DNA of 64,000 nt from DASQFY01 sp036397815 (GTDB lineage Bacteria; Chloroflexota; Limnocylindria; QHBO01): positions 60,523 through 124,522 of the forward strand of contig DASWIE010000062.1 of the NCBI GenBank assembly GCA_036397815.1. Direction: 5' to 3'. The notes beneath the pieces were generated by a model. It saw only the letters and a program-made list of their open reading frames with translations, was not told the DNA's origin and did no database searches. Positions 49,542 to 57,204 of this stretch are shown here, piece by piece (the stretch's first letter is position 1; each line of letters begins with the position of its first letter). A program made the position numbers and the translations under genes.

Positions 49542-50515
49542 CAGTCGAAACGATCCGGTTGGATGGCGCGAGCCAGCGCCTCCAGCCCATCCACGATTCT
49601 TGGGCCAGGTCGGGTGATGAGCGGATCCTCGAGCATCGGCTGGATTCTGCCGTCGCGCACCGCCGTCATCTCGCCCCAGCCCGGGCGGGCGGCGACTGAT
49701 TCGGCCGTAACCGTGGGGTCGTAGGCGGCGTCGCCCAGAAGTATCAGCTCCGGGTCGGCAGCCACCAGGTCCTCCAGCGCGATCGAGGTGGAGAGGGCGC
49801 CACCGGTGATCGGCTCACCACCCGCGGTCTCGATCAGCGACGCGATGAAGGAGCCCTCGCCTGCGGTATAGATGGTCCCCTCGAAGATGCTCACCTCGTA
49901 GAAGGTCCGTGGACGTTCGGCTCCGGCGACCGCCTCTTCGGCCGCCTGGACACGCGCTCGCATGCCGTCCACGAGCTCGGTCGCCGCGGCCTGCTCGTCG
50001 AGGGCGACGCCCAGCAGCTCGACGTTCGCGTACACCTCGTCGAGCGACTCCGGGTAGAGCACCACGACCGTCATGCCGAGATCGCTCAGCTGGTCGATCA
50101 CGGCCGTGGGCGTGAGCTCGTTGCCTGCGGCCAGCACCAGGTCCGGCTCGGCGGCGACGACCTTCTCCACGTCGACCTGCGCGAAGACGACCACCTTCTC
50201 GACATCGGCGACCTCGGGCGGGTAGTCGTCGTAATCGGTCACCCCCACCAGCTGGTCGCAGGAACCCAGCGCGCAGGCGATCTCGGTGTTGGATGGAGCG
50301 AGGCTGGCGATGCGCTCGGGATCGGCCGCGATCGTGACCTCGCGGCCGGCGTCATCGGTCAGGGTCAGGGGGTAGCTGGTGGCGGCCTCCGGCGTGGCGG
50401 AGGGCGACGATGGCGACGCCGTTGCCGACGACTCCGACGCGCCAGGCGCCGGCGCGCAGGCAGCCAGAAGCAGGGAGAGGGCCAAGAGGAGCCGGGGGCG
50501 AAGACGGGAAGCCAT
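49541..50515 (-). CDS. btuF: Cobalamin-binding lipoprotein of the ABC importer
   Basis: A 324-residue periplasmic-binding-protein-type lipoprotein: signal with L-L-L-A-A-C, a Ser/Pro-rich linker, then the BtuF/FhuD fold (R-I-A-S-L-A-P-S-N-T-E-I-A-C-A-L-G near residue 74, V-T-D-Y-D-D-Y-P-P-E). It should capture the vitamin outside the membrane and hand it to BtuC. ATG 50515 is preferred; a GTG at 50536 would add seven residues before the signal. The leader carries a cobalamin riboswitch. Confidence 0.87.
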   Translation of the reverse strand: MASRLRPRLLLALSLLLAACAPAPGASESSATASPSSPSATPEAATSYPLTLTDDAGREVTIAADPERIASLAPSNTEIACALGSCDQLVGVTDYDDYPPEVADVEKVVVFAQVDVEKVVAAEPDLVLAAGNELTPTAVIDQLSDLGMTVVVLYPESLDEVYANVELLGVALDEQAAATELVDGMRARVQAAEEAVAGAERPRTFYEVSIFEGTIYTAGEGSFIASLIETAGGEPITGGALSTSIALEDLVAADPELILLGDAAYDPTVTAESVAARPGWGEMTAVRDGRIQPMLEDPLITRPGPRIVDGLEALARAIQPDRFD

Positions 50516-50554
50516 GGTGATGCCATTCCCTTTCACGCGAGGGGGTTGGACATC

Positions 50555-50700
50555 GCGTGCGGGCTGGCGACCTGACTCCCGAGCGCGCCCACCTCAACGG
50601 CGGAGCGGCCCGGATACAGTAGCGGGACTGTGCCGGCTTCTCACCGGCTTCTCCATTTGTCCGTGGTCCTTGCGGCCACGGCACCCGACGCGGTCTTCGG
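50555..50700 (-). ncRNA. Cobalamin riboswitch upstream of btuF
   Basis: Minus-strand sequence shows the conserved blocks in order: GGGTGCCGTGG near the 5' end, GGAGAAGCCGGTGAGAAGCC, then GGCACAGTCCCGCTACTGT (the B12 box core) and GGGAGTCAGGTCGCC near the 3' end. Together these match the adenosylcobalamin riboswitch family. It would repress btuFCD when cobalamin is plentiful, probably by blocking translation since no terminator is seen before btuF. Edges are approximate. Confidence 0.88.
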
Positions 50701-50767
50701 TTGGTAACGTTACTGATCCTAGCAGGGTCGGTGGCGGTCCGGATGGGCAGCTTCGGGCAACAGCGAG

Positions 50768-50887
50768 CAGTACTGGGAGTGCTGCATCAGGCGCATTTCT
50801 GGCAGAGGTGGGCGCGCCCAGGCACTGACAGTACTGATGCTGACCTGATCCGTGGGAAACACGTCGGACGTAGCACCCACGGTGCTG
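50768..50887 (-). repeat. Intergenic three-palindrome element, copy 4
   Basis: Sites at 50768 (CAGTAC-TGGGA-GTGCTG), 50820 (AGGCAC-TGACA-GTACTG) and 50871 (TAGCAC-CCACG-GTGCTG), starts 52 and 51 bp apart, the mirror of copies 2 and 3. Spacer sequences are more diverged than in the other copies. A further palindrome GTAACGTTAC lies at 50704-50713, between this element and the riboswitch. No gene is visible in 50701-50977. Confidence 0.8.
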
Positions 50888-50977
50888 CCGACGGTCGGCG
50901 TGGGCGAGCCCGCCGGCCGGTGGGTGAGGCGGGCCTCGAATGCGGATTTGGCCGCGATGGCCGCGATGGCCGCGGAG

Positions 50978-51259
50978 TTAAGCCGGAGCGGCAACCTCCA
51001 CGTGGCCATAGAGGGGCGTCTCGCGGGCGGCGTCGGAGAGCATCGGGTCGAGCATCTTCTGGATGGCCAGCGTGTGCGAGCAGCCGCCGGCGGCCTCGAA
51101 GAAGTGGCAGTCGCAGTGCCATGTATCGGCGTCGAGGGAGATCGTGTGCGTGCTGTTGTCACCGGCGAAGCTGGCGGTCAGCTTCTCGAGCTTCACGCGG
51201 TCCTGCTCATGCGCATAGCGCATCGCCTTCTCGACCTTGCCGATCATGCTGGAATGCAC
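50978..51259 (-). CDS. Small SWIM-type zinc-finger protein
   Basis: A 93-residue protein with a C-x-C-x(8)-C-x-H pattern (W-H-C-D-C-H-F-F-E-A-A-G-G-C-S-H near residue 47), the SWIM zinc finger found in DNA-binding and ubiquitin-related proteins. The region before it (T-I-S-L-D-A-D-T-W) fits the usual beta strands. GTG 51259 follows GGGAGGAG; an ATG four codons later is possible. Function unknown. Confidence 0.7.
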   Translation of the reverse strand: MHSSMIGKVEKAMRYAHEQDRVKLEKLTASFAGDNSTHTISLDADTWHCDCHFFEAAGGCSHTLAIQKMLDPMLSDAARETPLYGHVEVAAPA

Positions 51260-51309
51260 GTCGCGTCTCCTCCCGGCGCCGACACCCGGCGCCGATACAT
51301 CGGCGCCCG

Positions 51310-52488
51310 TCAGTCCGTCGCCCTGGCGAGCCGCTCCTTCAACATTGCCAAGAGTGTAACCGGGGTCGGGTCGGTCTGGTAGAGGATGGCGAGATAGACG
51401 CTCACCAGGTCGCCCAACGCCACCGAAGTGAGGACGCGGGCCAAGGGCGACGGCCCCTCGGCCCAGACCGTGCTGCGGTTCGTGGCCCGCTCCCCGAGCA
51501 GCTCCTCGACCACTCTGTAGCGGGCGGCGATGTCCGACGCCTCGTCCGGATCGCGCACCTCCACCACGTACAGGGCATCCGACAGCTCGCGCGGATTGAG
51601 GCTGCCCTCGATCGCGTTGTGATTGGCCTCCGGCATCGGCTCGAACATGGCCCAGGCCTTGGCGTTCTCATTGAGCTGCGTCTTCCAGCGGTGGGCCACG
51701 GGGCCCATCGCTCCGGCGCCGTAGATCACCGGGATGCGGCCGAAGATCGACCACGCGAGCTGCTTGGCGGGGTTGGCATCGGTCTCGACCGATGGCGCAT
51801 TGCGGTCAAGCAGTGACTCGAGAACCTCGATCGCTGGACCGAATGGATCGGGCGAGCGCAGCAGGCCGGCGTGGACCAGCAGCTCATGGACGAGGCCCAG
51901 TCCGAAGCCGATCGCGGCGCGTGGCTGTCCCGGCGCCTCGTACTGCAGGTATGGCGTGCCGGCCTCGGTCGCGGCGCGCCCGAGCTCGCCGCCAGTGCTC
52001 ACCACCACCATCGGCAGGTCGCGCGTGCGGGCGGCGGCGGCGGCGGAGAGCGTCTCGACCGTCTCGCCGGAGTGGCTGGCCGCGATCACCAGGGTCCCTG
52101 CCCCCGCCCACGCCGGCAGGCCATAGTCACGATGGACAAGCAGCGGGACCCGCAGCCGGTCGCCGGCGATTCCCGCGACCAGCTCGGCGCCGATCGCCGA
52201 GCCTCCCATGCCGAGCACCAGGACCGCATTCACGTCGCGATACCGCTCGGTGAGCTCGAGCGCGCCGGCCACCCGGCGTGCGAGTGCCAGCTGCCGTGGA
52301 AGCTCACGCACCCGGGCGAGCATGTCCGACGCGTCGATGCGCTTGATGACCGACGGATCGTCGAGCGTGATCGCCTCGTCGAAGGTCGGCGGCGAGTCCC
52401 GCTCGTCCCCGTCGCCGGGCGGCTCATCCCGGCGGCCCGGCTCCTCGTCGGGGTGCTTGTAGCCGAAGAAGTCGCGGGCGTCAGTCAC
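51310..52488 (-). CDS. Bifunctional phosphoglucose/phosphomannose isomerase
   Basis: A 392-residue SIS-domain isomerase. V-L-G-M-G-G-S-A-I-G near residue 95, S-H-S-G-E-T-V-E-T near 135 and the C-terminal E-A-N-H-N-A-I-E-G with catalytic His/Glu match the archaeal/Chloroflexi PGI/PMI class, which interconverts fructose-6-P with glucose-6-P or mannose-6-P. GTG 52488 overlaps the mutase stop as GTGA. The N-terminal 35 residues are acidic and disordered. Confidence 0.88.
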   Translation of the reverse strand: MTDARDFFGYKHPDEEPGRRDEPPGDGDERDSPPTFDEAITLDDPSVIKRIDASDMLARVRELPRQLALARRVAGALELTERYRDVNAVLVLGMGGSAIGAELVAGIAGDRLRVPLLVHRDYGLPAWAGAGTLVIAASHSGETVETLSAAAAARTRDLPMVVVSTGGELGRAATEAGTPYLQYEAPGQPRAAIGFGLGLVHELLVHAGLLRSPDPFGPAIEVLESLLDRNAPSVETDANPAKQLAWSIFGRIPVIYGAGAMGPVAHRWKTQLNENAKAWAMFEPMPEANHNAIEGSLNPRELSDALYVVEVRDPDEASDIAARYRVVEELLGERATNRSTVWAEGPSPLARVLTSVALGDLVSVYLAILYQTDPTPVTLLAMLKERLARATD

Positions 52489-53939
52489 GCGATGGCGCCC
52501 GCCGCTGCGATCTCGCGTCCCTCGGCCATGAGCGCCTCGACATCCTCCGGCGAGCGCGCCTCGACGTAGATCCGCAGCAGCGCCTCGGTGCCGGAGAAGC
52601 GGATCAAAAGCCACGAGCCGTCCTGGCGGTAGAACTTGAAGCCGTCGCCGGTGTCGAGCGCCATGCGCCGGACCACCGGCACGGCGGCCAGCTCGGACGG
52701 TGCCTCGTGCTCCAGTCGGGCGAGGGTGTCTCGCTTCACCCCCTCATAGACCTCGCGCTTGAAGCGGATGTCGGTCCGCTCGTAGTAGGAAGGCCCGGCA
52801 AGGGCCTGCAGCTCCGCGAGCACCTCGGATGCCTTTTTCCCTTTGCTGAGCCACAGGTCGAGCAGGAAGAGCCCAGCGGCCAGCCCATCGCGCTCAGGGA
52901 TATGCATCCCGAATCCGAAGCCGCCGGATTCCTCACCGCCGATGACCGCGTTCGTCTCCGTCATCTTCGGTCCAACGTACTTGAAGCCGACGCCGGTCTC
53001 GTACGCCTGCGTGCCGTAGATCTCGGCGAGCCGCGGGGCCATGGAGGTGGTGGTGACGGTGTAGACCGCCGGACCGATCTGTCCGCGCACGTCGAGCAGG
53101 TACCAGTAGAGCAGCCCGTACACCTGTAGCTGGTTGACGAAGACCCCTTCCTCGGTGGCCATCCCGACCCGGTCGGCATCCCCGTCGAATGCGATGCCGA
53201 TGTCGGCGCCCCAGCGCGGGATCTCCTCCAGCCACTCGTCGATGTTGGGGCGGATGGGCTCCGGATTGACGCCGCCGAAGAACGGGTTCCGCTCGGTATG
53301 CAGCTCGCGGATCGTCAGCCGACCGCCGCCCAGCAGGCGCGTGAACCAGCCCGCGCCGGAGCCGTAGAGCGGCTCAACGAGGACGCGCCGGTCCGCGGCG
53401 CGGATCCTCTCGATGTCGACGATGCTCGCCAGCTGCTCGCGGAAACGTGGATAGGCGTCGAACTCCTCGACCAGGCCGCTCTCGACGGCATCCTCGTACG
53501 GGCGGCGCGGCGGGAGCTCGTCCTCGGGGTGGCGGTCCATGGTCGCTTCGATGGCCGCGAGCATCTCCGGCGCGGCCGCGCCGCCGGTATCGGCCTTGAC
53601 CTTGAAGCCGTTGTCGGTCCACGGGTTGTGGCTGGCGGTGATCACGATCCCGGCGCCAGCGCTGAGCTCCCGCGTGAAGAAGCTGGCGACCTGCGTCGGC
53701 ACGGCCTCGGGCGGCATGAGCGAGCGGATGTCGTGCGCCGCCAGCACCTCAACGCAGGCCCTGGCGAAATGCTCCGACGCGAATCGGCGGTCGTGGGCGA
53801 CCACCACGCCGCGGTCGGCGGCTCCCGTCTGCTGGAGGTAGTCGGCAACACCGCGCGCGCAGCGGCGAACGTTGTGGAACGTGTAGTCCTCGGCGATGGC
53901 GGCGCGCCAGCCGTCGGTTCCGAACTTGATCTTCGTCAC
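52485..53939 (-). CDS. Phosphoglucomutase/phosphomannomutase
   Basis: A 484-residue alpha-D-phosphohexomutase with four domains: phosphoserine loop T-A-S-H-N-P near residue 102, metal loop D-G-D-A-D-R near 250, sugar loop G-E-E-S-G-G near 335 and phosphate loop R-F-S-G-T-E near 450. It would convert mannose-6-P to mannose-1-P for the neighbouring ManC. GTG start. The 82 bp before it hold no gene. Confidence 0.92.
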   Translation of the reverse strand: MTKIKFGTDGWRAAIAEDYTFHNVRRCARGVADYLQQTGAADRGVVVAHDRRFASEHFARACVEVLAAHDIRSLMPPEAVPTQVASFFTRELSAGAGIVITASHNPWTDNGFKVKADTGGAAAPEMLAAIEATMDRHPEDELPPRRPYEDAVESGLVEEFDAYPRFREQLASIVDIERIRAADRRVLVEPLYGSGAGWFTRLLGGGRLTIRELHTERNPFFGGVNPEPIRPNIDEWLEEIPRWGADIGIAFDGDADRVGMATEEGVFVNQLQVYGLLYWYLLDVRGQIGPAVYTVTTTSMAPRLAEIYGTQAYETGVGFKYVGPKMTETNAVIGGEESGGFGFGMHIPERDGLAAGLFLLDLWLSKGKKASEVLAELQALAGPSYYERTDIRFKREVYEGVKRDTLARLEHEAPSELAAVPVVRRMALDTGDGFKFYRQDGSWLLIRFSGTEALLRIYVEARSPEDVEALMAEGREIAAAGAIA

Positions 53940-54021
53940 GTCGTCACGTTCGAGGTGGGCACTCCCGTCGTGCTACGCGTACATGGTAGCGAGGCAGCCT
54001 GATACCGCCACTCGGCTTTGG

Positions 54022-54651
54022 TCATGGTGTGGATCCGCTGATGCGATTCAGCTCGGCCTCGACCACCCCGACCAGGCCGCGGACCGGATCTCGAGGCGGG
54101 ACGGTGATCCGCTCGCCTTCGACCACGTGGATCCGGGAGAAGGGCAGCGGGACGAGCTGGCGATCCCATCGGGCCATCAGTCGGATCGAGGGCCGAACGG
54201 ACATGGCCCACGGCTGAATAGGCAGTCCCGAGGCGCGGGCCAGGATCAGGGCGCCGGGCTTGGCGACCCGATACGGGCCGAACGGGCCGTCCGGCGTGAC
54301 GATCAGCGATGCGCCCGACTCGGCCACCCGCGCCATGCGGAGGGCGAACGCGCGGCCGGCGGCGCGGTCTGCCTCTGGCGGCAGCTCGAAGACCTCGACC
54401 CTGGTGCCGCTGTGGTTCAACATCGAGGTGATGACTGCCCCGCGAAAGCCGCTCGTCGAGAACGATGCATGCGGCAGGTCGCCGCGGCGCTTCCGCGCCA
54501 CCACGAAGGTCAGCATGTTGAACTCGTGCCAGTAGGTCAGCACCACCTGGTCGCGAGTGGCGGGACCGCTGAGGCGGCAGGTGCGGACCACCAGGCGCAG
54601 GTAGAGGGCCAGCGCTACCCCGACCAGCCATGCCAGCCAGGCGGAGCGCAC
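54022..54651 (-). CDS. DUF374 lysophospholipid acyltransferase-like protein
   Basis: A 209-residue protein with an N-terminal membrane helix, T-Y-W-H-E-F-N near residue 40 and T-P-D-G-P-F-G-P-Y near 120, the DUF374 signature. These relate to LPLAT acyltransferases that modify lipids; the substrate is unknown. It directly follows manC. Confidence 0.78.
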   Translation of the reverse strand: MRSAWLAWLVGVALALYLRLVVRTCRLSGPATRDQVVLTYWHEFNMLTFVVARKRRGDLPHASFSTSGFRGAVITSMLNHSGTRVEVFELPPEADRAAGRAFALRMARVAESGASLIVTPDGPFGPYRVAKPGALILARASGLPIQPWAMSVRPSIRLMARWDRQLVPLPFSRIHVVEGERITVPPRDPVRGLVGVVEAELNRISGSTP

Positions 54652-55722
54652 CTAGAGGTACCGCTCGCCGGCCTTCTCGGCGATCTCGTCGAGCACCGGC
54701 TTGATCTCCTCCGCACGGTCGCGGGCGCAGACCAGCAGGGCGTCCGGGGTGTCGACGATGATCACGTCCCGCAGACCCACGGTCACGACCAGCCGATCCC
54801 CGCCATGGACCAGGACCCGCTCCGAGCCGCGGTCGAGGTGCTGGCCGGAGGCGACCAGGCTGGCGCCGCTGGCGCCGGAGAGGGCCTCCAGCAGGGCGGA
54901 CCATGAGCCGATGTCGCTCCAGCCGGCGTCGAGCGGCACGACCGCCACGCGCCCCTCTGCCCCGGCCCCTTCGGCGATGCCGGTGTCGATGGCGATCGCC
55001 GGGATCGGCTCCAGGATCGTCCGCACCTCGCTCATCCAGCCGGGCGTCCGGTTGAGCGCGGCGACGCGCTCGAGGGCCGCGAACAGCTCCGGCTGGAAAC
55101 GCTCGAGGGCCTGCCGGAAGGCGTAGACCCGCCAGACGAAGATGCCCGCATTCCACAGGAAGCCACCCTCCTTCAGGAAGGCGGCGGCCTGATCCGCGTC
55201 AGGCTTCTCCACGAAGCGCTCGACGAGCGCCGTGTCGACCGCCGCGTGCAGGCGCTCACCGACCTTGATGTAGCCGAAGCCGGTGGCCGCGTGCTTGGGC
55301 ACCACCCCGAGGGTGACGAGGTAGCCACGCTCGGCGGCCAGCGCCGCCTGCCTCAGCGCCTCGCTGAAGGCCGCCTCATCTGCCACGAAGTGATCGGCCG
55401 GCAGGACCAGCGCCACCTCGTCGCTCTCGCGCCGCGCCAGCACCGTGGCCAGCCCGGCGGCCACCGCAGTCGAGCGCGCCAGCGGCTCGCCCATCACGTT
55501 GTCTTCGGGCAGCTGGGGGAGCTGTGCCTGGGTCGCGCGGACGTGGGCCTGGGAGGTGATGACGTAGATGTCGTGCGGCTTCAGCAGCGTCCCCAGGCGC
55601 GCCACGGTCTGCTGCAGGAGGCTCGTATCGCCGGTCAGCGCCAGCAGCTGCTTCGGCGACTGACGGCGGGAGAGCGGCCACAGGCGCGTTCCGGAGCCGC
55701 CGGCCATCACGATCGCGAACAT
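54652..55722 (-). CDS. manC: Mannose-1-phosphate guanylyltransferase
   Basis: A 356-residue nucleotidyltransferase beginning with the family loop M-A-G-G-S-G-T-R-L-W-P-L-S-R, followed by P-K-Q-L-L and L-P-A-D-H-F near residue 110, F-V-E-K-P near 165 and W-N-A-G-I-F near 190. It makes GDP-mannose from mannose-1-P and GTP. It lacks the C-terminal isomerase domain of bifunctional ManC/AlgA. ATG 55722 shares one base with the proC stop. Confidence 0.92.
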   Translation of the reverse strand: MFAIVMAGGSGTRLWPLSRRQSPKQLLALTGDTSLLQQTVARLGTLLKPHDIYVITSQAHVRATQAQLPQLPEDNVMGEPLARSTAVAAGLATVLARRESDEVALVLPADHFVADEAAFSEALRQAALAAERGYLVTLGVVPKHAATGFGYIKVGERLHAAVDTALVERFVEKPDADQAAAFLKEGGFLWNAGIFVWRVYAFRQALERFQPELFAALERVAALNRTPGWMSEVRTILEPIPAIAIDTGIAEGAGAEGRVAVVPLDAGWSDIGSWSALLEALSGASGASLVASGQHLDRGSERVLVHGGDRLVVTVGLRDVIIVDTPDALLVCARDRAEEIKPVLDEIAEKAGERYL

Positions 55723-56564
55723 CAGTCGCTGACCTCTGCCTCCAGGCGCTCGCCGAGCTCGAGGGTGCGCCGGTAGGCGGCCCACACCGCGTCCGAGAGA
55801 ACGGTGCGAATTCGCCCCTTCTCGAGCTCGTAGATGGCGGCGGCGCTGGTGCCGCCGGGGGAAGTGACCAGGTTGCGCAGCTGCGCCGGGTGAAGCTCCG
55901 ACTGCGCGGCGTACTCCGCCGAGCCGATCAGCGTGATCACCACCAGGTCGTGCGCCAGCTCGCGCGGGAAGCCCATGTGCACGCCCGCGTCGATGAGCGC
56001 CTCCATCACCGCGAACAGGTACGTCGGCCCCGTCCCGGAGAGCGCGGTGGCCATCGCGACGAACGCCTCGTCGGCAACCTCCTTCTCGTCTCCAAGCGCC
56101 CGGAGCACGGCCCGAGCGAGGTCACGCTGCCGGGCCGAGCACGAGCCCGATGCCGCCCAGACCGTGATCCCCTTGCGAATCTGGGCGGGCGTATTGGGCA
56201 TGGCGCGCACGACCGCCTCGTGGCGGAGGCCGACGCTCAGGGTCCGCAGCGTGGCGCCGGCGACGATCGAGAGGACGACCTGGTCGTCACTCAGCGACGG
56301 GCGGAGCTCGCGCATGACCGATGCAAGCATCTGCGGCTTCACTGCCAGCACCACGATCTCGGCCGCCTCGATCGCATCGACGTTCCTGGTGGTGAGCCGG
56401 ATCCCGTGCCGCTCGGCAAGGATCTCTCGGCGGTCACGGCGCGGGTGCGACGCAACGAGGCGGTCGGCCGTGACCGCGCGGTCGGCCAGTAGCCCGGCGA
56501 TCATCGCCTCGGCCATGACTCCCGCGCCGACGATGCCCACCCGCATCTCGCGTCGCCCGCTCAT
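55722..56564 (-). CDS. proC: Pyrroline-5-carboxylate reductase
   Basis: A 280-residue enzyme for the last step of proline synthesis. G-I-V-G-A-G-V-M-A-E-A-M (NADPH site) at residue 9, A-V-K-P-Q near 74, R-A-M-P-N-T-P near 119 and S-G-T-G-P-T-Y near 172, with the end T-S-P-G-G-T-S matching P5C reductases. The downstream sugar-nucleotide genes appear only positionally linked. Confidence 0.93.
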   Translation of the reverse strand: MSGRREMRVGIVGAGVMAEAMIAGLLADRAVTADRLVASHPRRDRREILAERHGIRLTTRNVDAIEAAEIVVLAVKPQMLASVMRELRPSLSDDQVVLSIVAGATLRTLSVGLRHEAVVRAMPNTPAQIRKGITVWAASGSCSARQRDLARAVLRALGDEKEVADEAFVAMATALSGTGPTYLFAVMEALIDAGVHMGFPRELAHDLVVITLIGSAEYAAQSELHPAQLRNLVTSPGGTSAAAIYELEKGRIRTVLSDAVWAAYRRTLELGERLEAEVSD

Positions 56565-57187
56565 GGGACCTCCTTCTCTTCGCCGCGCAGCTCGAGCGCC
56601 GCCGTGACCTCGTCCTCCGGAGCCTCACCGCGCTCGAGCAGATCGACGGCGATCTGCGCCAGCCGCCGCGAGGTCGTCACGTCGCCCAGGTCGAGCGCCG
56701 CGCGGCCCATCCCGAGCGCCGCGAGCCCCTCCTCCCGCTCGGCGCCGATGTCGCGCGCCTCGCTGATAGCCTCGGCATAGTAACGGCGCGCGCTCGCCGG
56801 GTCGCCGGCCGCAACGCGCAGGTCGCCGATGAGCCGCGCTCCGCGGGCGGCGGCCAGCCACATGCCGGCTTGCTCGAAGTGCCACAACGCGCGATGTCCC
56901 CAGATGTCGGCCGGCCACCACTCGGCGACCGCGACCGAGCGCTCCATGGCGCTGGTGGCCGCCGCCCCGGCGCGTGGATGGTCGCCGCCGGCCTCCGCCG
57001 CCAGGTACGGAGCCGCCAGCTCGCCGCGGCGCAGGGCCAGGGGCAGCGCGGGCAACGACCGGAACTGGGCGCCGGGAGGCGGACCTCCCAGGCTGGCGCG
57101 CAGCCGCGCGATCCATTGGGCCAGCCGGCCAGGTGGCGGCTCACCCCAGCGCACCGGCGGATGGCGCGCGGCGGCCGGATCGGACAT
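56561..57187 (-). CDS. Hypothetical protein with TPR-like helices
   Basis: A 208-residue Ala/Arg-rich protein whose second half (A-R-R-Y-Y-A-E-A-I-S-E-A-R-D-I-G-A-E-R-E) resembles tetratricopeptide helices. No catalytic motif. ATG 57187 is chosen because TACACT lies six bases before it; it overlaps proC by four bases at its end. Confidence 0.6.
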   Translation of the reverse strand: MSDPAAARHPPVRWGEPPPGRLAQWIARLRASLGGPPPGAQFRSLPALPLALRRGELAAPYLAAEAGGDHPRAGAAATSAMERSVAVAEWWPADIWGHRALWHFEQAGMWLAAARGARLIGDLRVAAGDPASARRYYAEAISEARDIGAEREEGLAALGMGRAALDLGDVTTSRRLAQIAVDLLERGEAPEDEVTAALELRGEEKEVP

Positions 57188-57193
57188 GGCCCG

Positions 57194-57199
57194 AGTGTA
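57194..57199 (-). promoter_or_regulatory. -10 element for the TPR-like protein and proC
   Basis: TACACT on the minus strand six bases before ATG 57187, in the 17-bp gap after ahcY. Confidence 0.45.
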
Positions 57200-57204
57200 G
57201 TCGG

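Noticed and set aside
53936..55156. A 406-residue minus-strand frame across manC and the DUF374 gene
   Set aside because: It overlaps two well-supported genes in another frame and has shadow-frame composition.
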